This document shows positions 1 to 6,896 of a stretch of 7,633 nucleotides of DNA, piece after piece. The notes beneath the pieces are model-generated. The model worked only from the letters and a program-made list of their open reading frames with translations. It was not told the origin of the DNA and did not search any database. Origin of the DNA: Oscillospiraceae bacterium (GTDB lineage Bacteria > Bacillota > Clostridia > Saccharofermentanales > Saccharofermentanaceae); the NCBI GenBank assembly GCA_902767145.1, contig CACXGG010000030.1, positions 1 to 7,633 on the forward strand. Reading direction: 5' to 3'. How positions within the stretch are numbered: the stretch's first letter is position 1; the number at the start of each line of letters is the position of its first letter. The position numbers and the translations under genes are program-made.

Positions 1-117
1 GAGCAGGAGGACGACTCCCAGGATGAGCAGAAGGATCGATATGAAAAGAAGAAGATTCTTGTTGGTCGCCCTGAATCTCTTCTCTTTTTCGAGTTCCATA
101 TCGTTGGTTTTCTTCAT
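1..117 (-). CDS. N-terminal fragment of an unrecognised membrane-anchored protein, divergent from dnaA
   Basis: A minus-strand reading frame starts at an ATG at 117-115 and stays open for 39 codons to the window edge, so the C-terminal part is missing. A Shine-Dalgarno GGAG (127-124) sits 6 bases before the ATG, which supports this start. The first 20 residues are charged (Lys/Glu/Arg-rich, including MELEKEKRFRATNK). They are followed by about 18 hydrophobic residues (LLLFISILLLILGVVLLL) that look like a signal anchor or first transmembrane helix, so the rest is probably outside the membrane or is a multi-pass body. No family can be named from this fragment. In many Firmicutes rpmH, rnpA and yidC lie upstream of dnaA; this fragment is not RpmH. 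It would be transcribed away from the origin, with the leftward fork. Confidence 0.6.
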   Translation of the reverse strand, partial: MKKTNDMELEKEKRFRATNKNLLLFISILLLILGVVLLL

Positions 118-165
118 TTTCTGCTCCAAAATTAAAAAATACATCGTTATTATAATGCAAAACTG

Positions 166-174
166 TGATATTAT
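166..174 (+). promoter_or_regulatory. Candidate extended -10 promoter for dnaA
   Basis: TGATATTAT fits an extended -10 element (TGn followed by TATTAT, 5 of 6 to TATAAT). No convincing TTGACA-like -35 lies 16-18 bases upstream, which an extended -10 can tolerate. A perfect TATAAT at 151-156 is an alternative; it also lacks a -35, and the overlapping complement at 149-154 reads TATAAT on the minus strand and could serve the divergent gene. No DnaA-box-like sequence is visible between 118 and 211, so classical autorepression through boxes in this leader is not supported. Confidence 0.4.
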
Positions 175-191
175 GTATTTAATTTTCGCTT

Positions 192-198
192 AAAGGAG
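192..198 (+). promoter_or_regulatory. Ribosome binding site of dnaA, long spacing
   Basis: AAAGGAG ends 13 bases before the ATG at 212, longer than the usual 5-9. A TTG at 202-204 is closer but out of frame, and no other in-frame start fits, so the ATG at 212 is kept. The long gap may lower initiation efficiency. Confidence 0.6.
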
Positions 199-211
199 TA
201 CTTGAGTCCAA

Positions 212-1546
212 ATGAGCACTGATCTGTGGGACAAGGCGCTGAAGATCCTCGAGATAGACACCAGAGTCAATTCTGTCATATACACCACTATCCTCTGTAA
301 TGTAAAGCAGGTGGATTTCAGTGATAATGTTCTCATCCTTTCCTGCAGGAACGATTATGAGCTTGGCCTTGTAAAGGGCAAGGAGATCGATACCTACATC
401 ACCAGCGCAGTTAATATCGTTTCCGACGGTCCCGTTTCCGTAAAGTACATCATCGAGGGAGACGAAAAGGCAAAGACCGTCACATCCCTGAGCGAAAAGA
501 GAGCTATCCAGAAAGAGAACCTTAACGTAAACGACGGTATCTCTTCAGACTTTACCTTCGACAACTTCATAGTAGGTGACTGTAACAGGTTCGCCCATGC
601 GTCCGCTATCTCAGTCGCCAATAACCCGGGTAAGAGCTCCAGCAGGAATCCCCTTTATCTCTGGGGTAATTCCGGACTTGGCAAGACCCACCTCATGAAG
701 GCCATAGGTTACAGCATCAGACAGAACTTCAAGGACAAGATCGTCCTTTATACCACGTGTGAGGAATTCACCAACGCATATATCGCCTGCATGAAGAGCA
801 AGCAGTATGAGGAGTTCCGTGCAAAATACAGAGGTGTCGACGTACTCCTCATCGACGATATCCAGTTCCTTATCGGAAAAGAAGGTATCCAGATGGAATT
901 CTTTAATACCTTCGAATCCCTTATCACCAGCGGAAAGCAGATCGTCATCACCTGTGATAAGGCTCCCAAGAACCTGACAGAGCTTGATTCCAGGCTTACT
1001 TCCAGATTCCAGAACGGTCTTATGATGGATATCCAGCCCCCGGATTTTGAGACGAGAAAAGCTATCTTCCTCAATAAGGTCCAGAAGGACGGACTGGATC
1101 TTTCTGACGACATAATCAACTATGTCTGCGAAAATGTCACCAAGGACGTCAGGGACCTGAATGGTGCCTACAATATAGTCTCCGCCTACTATGTGCTTTC
1201 CAACGGAGAGCTTACCCTTGATATCGTGGAGTCAAAGCTCTCAACTGTCATATCTCCCGGAAAGAACAAGAAACTCACCGTAGAGATAGTAATAGATGCT
1301 GTTTCCAAGTACTATGACATCTCTGCCGAGAAGATGATCGGAAAACTCAGAAATGCCGAGATAGTAAATGCCAGGTCTGTTGCCATGTATATCTGCAGGG
1401 ATCTTCTGGAGATGCAGTATGAGAAGATCGGCAGCAAGTTCGGCGGAAGAAAGCATACCACCGTTATGAACGCATGTAATAACGTGGAGCAGGATGAGAG
1501 CCTGATGGCCGATATCGAGAGCATCAAGAAAAGGATAATGGACTGA
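212..1546 (+). CDS. dnaA: Chromosomal replication initiator protein DnaA
   Basis: This is the AAA+ ATPase that binds DnaA boxes, oligomerises at oriC, melts the duplex and recruits the helicase. At 444 residues it has the family's usual length. Domain I covers about residues 1-85 and includes Trp6, a position important in E. coli domain I. A short linker follows to about 113. The AAA+ module shows Walker A GNSGLGKT (152-159), Walker B VLLIDD (211-216), sensor 1 around VITCDK (245-250), the arginine-finger segment RLTSRF (261-266) and sensor 2 near DVRDL (312-316). Domain IV ends with the signature GGRKHTTV (411-418). The family norm is GGRDHTTV, so the Asp equivalent to E. coli Asp433 is Lys414. 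The residue equivalent to Pro423 is Glu404. The minor-groove arginine (E. coli Arg399) is kept as Arg380. These changes fall in the box-reading surface and fit the unusual boxes downstream. Identity is certain; altered specificity is inferred. Confidence 0.98.
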   Translation: MSTDLWDKALKILEIDTRVNSVIYTTILCNVKQVDFSDNVLILSCRNDYELGLVKGKEIDTYITSAVNIVSDGPVSVKYIIEGDEKAKTVTSLSEKRAIQKENLNVNDGISSDFTFDNFIVGDCNRFAHASAISVANNPGKSSSRNPLYLWGNSGLGKTHLMKAIGYSIRQNFKDKIVLYTTCEEFTNAYIACMKSKQYEEFRAKYRGVDVLLIDDIQFLIGKEGIQMEFFNTFESLITSGKQIVITCDKAPKNLTELDSRLTSRFQNGLMMDIQPPDFETRKAIFLNKVQKDGLDLSDDIINYVCENVTKDVRDLNGAYNIVSAYYVLSNGELTLDIVESKLSTVISPGKNKKLTVEIVIDAVSKYYDISAEKMIGKLRNAEIVNARSVAMYICRDLLEMQYEKIGSKFGGRKHTTVMNACNNVEQDESLMADIESIKKRIMD

Positions 1547-1551
1547 TCATC

Positions 1552-1560
1552 TTATACACA
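1552..1560 (+). promoter_or_regulatory. DnaA box, classical form TTATACACA
   Basis: A perfect match to the general box TTATNCACA, six bases after the dnaA stop codon. It is the only classical box in the origin region. Confidence 0.75.
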
Positions 1561-1566
1561 TTTTCC

Positions 1567-1583
1567 TGTTCATATGTTTACAA
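1567..1583 (-). promoter_or_regulatory. Two abutting degenerate DnaA-box-like sites
   Basis: On the minus strand, 1575-1567 reads ATATGAACA and 1583-1575 reads TTGTAAACA. Each differs by one base from the variant pattern TTATNAACA, and they share one base. They may be weak sites that help DnaA assemble. Confidence 0.4.
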
Positions 1584-1599
1584 CTTGATGTAGGTAACC

Positions 1600-1608
1600 T
1601 GTTCATAA
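1600..1608 (-). promoter_or_regulatory. Variant DnaA box TTATGAACA (minus strand)
   Basis: The minus strand reads TTATGAACA exactly, one base (position 6, C to A) from TTATNCACA. It lies 33 bases from the degenerate site at 1567, close to three helical turns, in the same orientation. Confidence 0.6.
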
Positions 1609-1655
1609 TTTCCGGATGTATGTCACTTACCCTTTCCGAACATATAAAAAACGGC

Positions 1656-1664
1656 TTATGAACA
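1656..1664 (+). promoter_or_regulatory. Variant DnaA box TTATGAACA
   Basis: Exact copy of the variant nonamer on the plus strand, 55 bases before the copy at 1711. Confidence 0.6.
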
Positions 1665-1689
1665 TAGGATTAACACTGTTACAAGTGCC

Positions 1690-1698
1690 TGTTTAAAA
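1690..1698 (-). promoter_or_regulatory. Degenerate DnaA-box-like site
   Basis: The minus strand reads TTTTAAACA, one mismatch to TTATNAACA. It is weak on its own and is listed because it lies inside the cluster. Confidence 0.3.
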
Positions 1699-1710
1699 GG
1701 CTTTCTGCCC

Positions 1711-1719
1711 TTATGAACA
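1711..1719 (+). promoter_or_regulatory. Variant DnaA box TTATGAACA next to the AT-rich element
   Basis: Exact copy of the variant nonamer, and the last box before the AT-rich stretch 1731-1830. Its position makes it a candidate for nucleating DnaA filament growth into the unwinding element. Confidence 0.6.
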
Positions 1720-1730
1720 TTTTCTTCAGG

Positions 1731-1830
1731 ATATAATAGGATTACGGATAAGATAACTATAAATACCCTTAGTCACAATTGAATTCCGGCCCTTTATAAA
1801 GTATAATATTATTCAGCATTTTTGATTTTT
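1731..1830. other. AT-rich segment, probable DNA unwinding element
   Basis: Of these 100 bases 26 are G or C, clearly AT-richer than the flanking genes. It follows the box cluster directly, as expected for the duplex-melting site. It also contains the dnaN promoter, so its AT content is partly explained by transcription signals. Confidence 0.5.
1779..1807 (+). promoter_or_regulatory. Sigma-A-type promoter for dnaN-recF
   Basis: TTGAAT (1779-1784, 4 of 6 to TTGACA) and a perfect TATAAT (1802-1807) are separated by 17 bases, the optimal spacing. Transcription would start near 1814, giving a leader of about 36 bases before the dnaN ATG. Confidence 0.65.
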
Positions 1831-1849
1831 AGAAAGGAATTATCCTAAG

Positions 1850-2959
1850 ATGAAGTTTAATTGTAATAAATCGGATCTTATAGAAGCGATCTCAATAGTT
1901 CAGAAGGCCATCAAGACTAATTCTACGGTACAGATACTTGACGGTATCCTTATCCAGGCTGATGACAGCGGAGTTAAACTCACAGGATATGACCTTGAGA
2001 CAGGTATCGAAGCTGATCTTGATTCTGATATCAAGGAGAACGGATCCATCGTTGTTCCCTCCAGGCTCTTCAGCGAGAACATCAAGAAGCTTCCCGAGGA
2101 GATGACGACTATCTCCACAGATGACAGAAACCAGCTCCGTATCGAGTGCGGATCCTTTGATACGAATATCAAGGGTAACTCAGCTGATTCCTACCCCAAG
2201 ATCCCTATCATCGAGACAGAGAATAAGATCACCATCGGACAGAAGGTCCTTAAGAACATGATCGACCATACTATCTTTGCGGTTTCCAAAGATGATACAA
2301 GACAGTCACTTACAGGCTGCTGCCTTGAGAGCGACGGTTCCACCATCACCATGGTAGCTATCGACGGTTTCAGGATGGCATTAAGAAGAGAAGATGCCGG
2401 CAAGGACTTCCCTCTTATGAACTTCATCATCCCCGGTAAAGCTCTTTCCGAGTCTGCAAAGATCTTCGACGGAGATTCTGATGACAAGGAAGTTATAATC
2501 TACTCTTCCTCCAATCACCTTCTCTTCGATATCGGCAAGGTAAGGATCGTTTCAAGACTTATCCAGGTACCTTTTGTTAACTACAATTCCATCATCCAGA
2601 AGAATCCCAAGAGCATCATGAGAGTCAACAGAAAGGCTATCCTCGATGCTGTAGACAGAGCTGCCATCATGATCATGACTGATGAGAGAAGATGCCCTGT
2701 AAGGCTTTCCATGGATGACGATACTACTCTTGTAATCTCATCTACCACAGAGGCCGGAGATACAAAGGAGAGCATCGACATCTCCATCGAGGGTGAGAAT
2801 ATCGATATCGACTACAATGCAAAGTTCCTTATCGATGCACTCAAGAATATCGATGATGAGACTGTAAGGATGGAATTCAACGGTACACAGGGACCCTGCA
2901 TCATCGTTCCCGAGAACGGTAATTCCTATGTCTATCTGATCCTTCCAATCAGAAGATGA
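1850..2959 (+). CDS. dnaN: DNA polymerase III beta subunit (sliding clamp)
   Basis: DnaN forms a dimeric ring around DNA that holds the replicative polymerase and serves as docking platform for repair proteins. The 369-residue length matches the family (about 365-380). Recognisable landmarks are the N-terminal MKFNCNKSDLIEAI, FAVSKDDTRQSLTG (143-156), the AIDGFRMALR segment (170-179) in the second domain, PFVNYNSII (241-249), and the C-terminal YLILPIRR (362-369), which forms part of the peptide-binding pocket region in known clamps. The ATG at 1850 is preceded by AAAGGA (1833-1838) with an 11-base gap. It has its own promoter inside oriC and its stop overlaps the recF start, so the two are very probably cotranscribed and translationally coupled. 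No missing segments are seen. Confidence 0.97.
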   Translation: MKFNCNKSDLIEAISIVQKAIKTNSTVQILDGILIQADDSGVKLTGYDLETGIEADLDSDIKENGSIVVPSRLFSENIKKLPEEMTTISTDDRNQLRIECGSFDTNIKGNSADSYPKIPIIETENKITIGQKVLKNMIDHTIFAVSKDDTRQSLTGCCLESDGSTITMVAIDGFRMALRREDAGKDFPLMNFIIPGKALSESAKIFDGDSDDKEVIIYSSSNHLLFDIGKVRIVSRLIQVPFVNYNSIIQKNPKSIMRVNRKAILDAVDRAAIMIMTDERRCPVRLSMDDDTTLVISSTTEAGDTKESIDISIEGENIDIDYNAKFLIDALKNIDDETVRMEFNGTQGPCIIVPENGNSYVYLILPIRR

Positions 2960-4203
2960 TCATAAAGCACATCACTTTAGATAATTACAGAAGTTACGGA
3001 AGGCTTGACCTCGATGTCGGGCCTTCTGTTAATATTGTCTACGGAAATAATGCCCAGGGTAAGACTAATCTCATAGAGGCGATAAATGTCTGCTCCTGTA
3101 CAGCATCCCACAGGACATCAAAGGACAGGGAGCTGGTAAAGATCGGTGAGGAAGGATACGGCATAAAGATGCTGTGCCACGACGAGATCTACGGAAACGA
3201 CACTGAACTTAGTGCCTCATATCTCCTGGAAAACACCTCGAAAAACACCACAAACAAGCCAAAACGCGAATTATATCACGACAACATGAAGATCGAGCGA
3301 ATATCTGATTATATCGGCATTTGTAACACTGTTATATTCGCTCCGGAGGACTTAAATCTGGTAAAAGGGTCCCCTTCAGGCAGGAGAAAGTTCTTCAATA
3401 TGCTCATTATCAAGGTAGCTCCCTCCTACTTCAATATCCTGAACGGTACCAACAGGATCCTTAACCAGAAAAATATCTGCATCAAGTCCTTCAAAGGAAG
3501 AACAGACAATATCGACAACAATGCCCTGGACTTCTGGGACTTTTCCCTGGCTGATATGTCAGCTGATCTCATCATGTACAGATACAGGTTCGCTTCTCTT
3601 CTTTCCAGGAAGGCTGCAATGCACCATTCAGTCATCTCCGGAGGCGAGGAGAACCTTTCTTTACAGTATATGTCCTTAACAGGCTCTACAGAGCTCTTAG
3701 AGCGCTCCCTGAAAGAAGACGGTATGTATGACCGATTTATGGAGGGAAGGCTGTCTGAGGGCGATCTGAGCGGTATTAAGCGTAAATTGTCAGATCATAT
3801 TCTCTCAAAGCTTCAAAACAGCAGGAAAAATGACGTGGAAAAAGGTATCTCCACCATAGGAGTCCACAGGGATGACATCGATATCAAGCTCAACGGCCTT
3901 TCCATGAGAGGTTTTTCATCCCAGGGCCAGCAGAGATCAGCTTCCCTTTCACTGAAGCTGGCTGAACTTGAGATAATCAGGGAGATGGTCTCCAATTCCC
4001 CTGTGCTCCTCCTGGATGACGTATTCTCAGAGCTTGATGCCGGCAGAAGGACCAGCCTTCTTGCAGGAATGAAGGAAGCACAGATCTTCATAACATGTAC
4101 TGACAGGTCATATATCGAGAATGAACTGGCCGCTTTTCTCATGACAGACGTAAGGCCTAACTATTATCGCGTGGAAAACAGGACAGTTTTGCCTGAAGAT
4201 TGA
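2956..4203 (+). CDS. recF: DNA replication and repair protein RecF
   Basis: RecF is an SMC-like ATPase that, with RecO and RecR, promotes RecA loading at single-strand gaps and helps stalled forks recover. Visible motifs are Walker A GNNAQGKT (30-37), FAPEDLNLVKGSP (128-140), HRDD (304-307), the ABC signature SQGQQR (322-327), Walker B VLLLDD (350-355) and the D-loop SELD (358-361). At 415 residues it is about 45 longer than the 370-residue B. subtilis protein; the extra length appears as a polar stretch near 92-105 and in the poorly conserved middle (about 225-290). The usual GPHRDD reads GVHRDD. The ATG lies in an ATGA overlap with the dnaN stop. Only a weak AGAAG precedes it, so translation is likely coupled to dnaN. 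The S4-domain gene (yaaA/rlbA in B. subtilis) that often separates dnaN and recF is missing. Confidence 0.95.
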   Translation: MIIKHITLDNYRSYGRLDLDVGPSVNIVYGNNAQGKTNLIEAINVCSCTASHRTSKDRELVKIGEEGYGIKMLCHDEIYGNDTELSASYLLENTSKNTTNKPKRELYHDNMKIERISDYIGICNTVIFAPEDLNLVKGSPSGRRKFFNMLIIKVAPSYFNILNGTNRILNQKNICIKSFKGRTDNIDNNALDFWDFSLADMSADLIMYRYRFASLLSRKAAMHHSVISGGEENLSLQYMSLTGSTELLERSLKEDGMYDRFMEGRLSEGDLSGIKRKLSDHILSKLQNSRKNDVEKGISTIGVHRDDIDIKLNGLSMRGFSSQGQQRSASLSLKLAELEIIREMVSNSPVLLLDDVFSELDAGRRTSLLAGMKEAQIFITCTDRSYIENELAAFLMTDVRPNYYRVENRTVLPED

Positions 4204-4233
4204 TCAAATTCCTATATTATAATAAGCATATTA

Positions 4234-4242
4234 TGTTATAAT
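4234..4242 (+). promoter_or_regulatory. Candidate extended -10 promoter for remB-gyrB
   Basis: TGTTATAAT is a perfect extended -10 (TGn-TATAAT) in the 89-base recF-remB gap; another TATAAT lies at 4218-4223. No good -35 is visible. It would give a leader of about 45 bases before remB. Confidence 0.5.
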
Positions 4243-4281
4243 TATGTAGTTGGAAACTATGTGATCGATGTTTTTTCGCGC

Positions 4282-4287
4282 GGAGGT
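4282..4287 (+). promoter_or_regulatory. Strong ribosome binding site of remB
   Basis: GGAGGT, one of the strongest Shine-Dalgarno sequences in the window, 5 bases before the ATG at 4293. It fixes the start of this short gene. Confidence 0.7.
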
Positions 4288-4292
4288 CCGGA

Positions 4293-4544
4293 ATGTACGT
4301 TCATATCGGAGATGATATAGCCGTCAGAGCGGATACTGTCACGGCGCTGATAGACCTTGAGACAGTCCTTCCTTCACAGAAGGATGTCATGAGCTTTATC
4401 AATGCGGAAGATGAGAGCAACCGCCTCCAGTACCTCACTGAGGACATCCCCAGATCCATGATCCTTACCACCGAGAGAACCTACATAAGTTCCCTCTCTA
4501 CAGAGGTGTTAAGGCGCAGATTAGCGGGAAAGATGTTGATTTAA
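4293..4544 (+). CDS. remB: RemB/YaaB-like DUF370 family protein
   Basis: This 83-residue protein matches the small family found between recF and gyrB in Firmicutes (YaaB/RemB of B. subtilis, about 81 residues). Shared features are the opening MYVHIGDD (B. subtilis begins MYIHLGDD), a central PRSMILTTERTYISSLS (53-69) that parallels KSIVVT...YYSPLS, and a basic C-terminal helix with RRRLAGK (74-80). B. subtilis RemA and RemB were found as regulators of biofilm-matrix genes; RemA is a DNA-binding protein, while the role of RemB is less clear. There is no signal peptide or membrane segment. The gene has a strong ribosome binding site and a candidate promoter, and ends 71 bases before gyrB with no terminator between, so cotranscription with gyrB is likely. 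Family membership is well supported by sequence and position; function in this organism is inferred. Confidence 0.85.
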   Translation: MYVHIGDDIAVRADTVTALIDLETVLPSQKDVMSFINAEDESNRLQYLTEDIPRSMILTTERTYISSLSTEVLRRRLAGKMLI

Positions 4545-4594
4545 CAATGTTACAGATCCTTATTTTTCAAGGGTCAGAGAGTGATCTTTAATAG

Positions 4595-6718
<2,124 letters not shown>

Positions 6719-6734
6719 TGTTCCACGTGGAACA
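6719..6734. other. parS: parS centromere site 1
   Basis: TGTTCCACGTGGAACA is a perfect 16-base palindrome and matches the ParB-binding parS consensus (TGTTNCACGTGAAACA in B. subtilis), except for the symmetrical G in the right arm. Flanking bases extend the symmetry to 20 bases (6717-6736), including the last two bases of the gyrB stop codon. ParB loads here and spreads along DNA, and recruits SMC in studied species. Confidence 0.9.
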
Positions 6735-6751
6735 TCCACAAAAATGATGAT

Positions 6752-6787
6752 AAGACCGGTTCCGAAAATGGAGCCGGTCTTCTTTTT
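6752..6787 (+). terminator. Rho-independent terminator of gyrB
   Basis: AAGACCGGTTCC (6752-6763) pairs with GGAGCCGGTCTT (6770-6781) to form a 12-pair stem with one G-T wobble and a six-base loop, followed by C and five T (6783-6787). It ends the gyrB transcript 34 bases after the stop codon. The last T is also the first base of parS site 2. Confidence 0.9.
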
Positions 6788-6802
6788 GTTCCACGTGGAA
6801 CA
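6787..6802. other. parS: parS centromere site 2
   Basis: Identical 16-base palindrome TGTTCCACGTGGAACA, with symmetry extending to 20 bases (6785-6804). Its centre is 68 bases from that of site 1. It lies between the gyrB terminator and the parA leader. Confidence 0.9.
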
Positions 6803-6804
6803 AA

Positions 6805-6896
6805 TAATATGTAAACATATTGAAATATAAAAATCCTCGATAACAATGATAATATTAAATAGGTAATATCTTATTTAAAAGAAGGGAGTTAGGGAA
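6805..6896 (+). promoter_or_regulatory. AT-rich leader of parA with possible promoter
   Basis: This gap is strongly AT-rich. TTGAAA (6820-6825) resembles a -35; AACAAT (6842-6847, 16-base spacing) is a weak -10, and GATAAT (6848-6853) is better but 22 bases away. A promoter must exist here because a terminator lies just upstream, but its exact position is unsure. AAGGGAG (6882-6888) is the ribosome binding site, 8 bases before the ATG. Confidence 0.35.

Larger units (their letters stand above)
1547..1849 (+). other. oriC: Chromosomal replication origin (oriC) between dnaA and dnaN
   Basis: This 303-base gene-free stretch lies in the standard Firmicutes oriC position. Its left two thirds carry a cluster of DnaA-box-like nonamers: TTATACACA at 1552, exact TTATGAACA at 1600-1608 (minus), 1656-1664 (plus) and 1711-1719 (plus), and degenerate forms at 1567-1583 and 1690-1698. 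Its right third (1731-1830) has only 26 G/C in 100 bases and is the likely unwinding element. That segment also contains the dnaN promoter. I see no convincing DnaA-trio array next to the last box and no terminator after dnaA. The assignment rests on gene context, box clustering and base composition; the exact melting point is inferred. Confidence 0.85.

Noticed and set aside
756..763. CACGTG core within dnaA as a possible parS site
   Set aside because: Only the central six bases match; the arms do not fit TGTTNC...GNAACA.
1464..1472. TTATGAACG inside the dnaA coding region as a further variant box
   Set aside because: It encodes conserved DnaA residues (Val-Met-Asn), has a mismatch at the last base and can be explained by codon use.
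1720..1770. DnaA-trio array next to the last DnaA box
   Set aside because: I looked for a run of triplets like the B. subtilis CTA/TTA series after 1719 on either strand and found only scattered matches, no continuous array.
1792..1801. CTTTATAAAG, a 10-base palindrome
   Set aside because: It sits in the spacer of the dnaN promoter, is short and AT-rich, and is expected by chance in such sequence.
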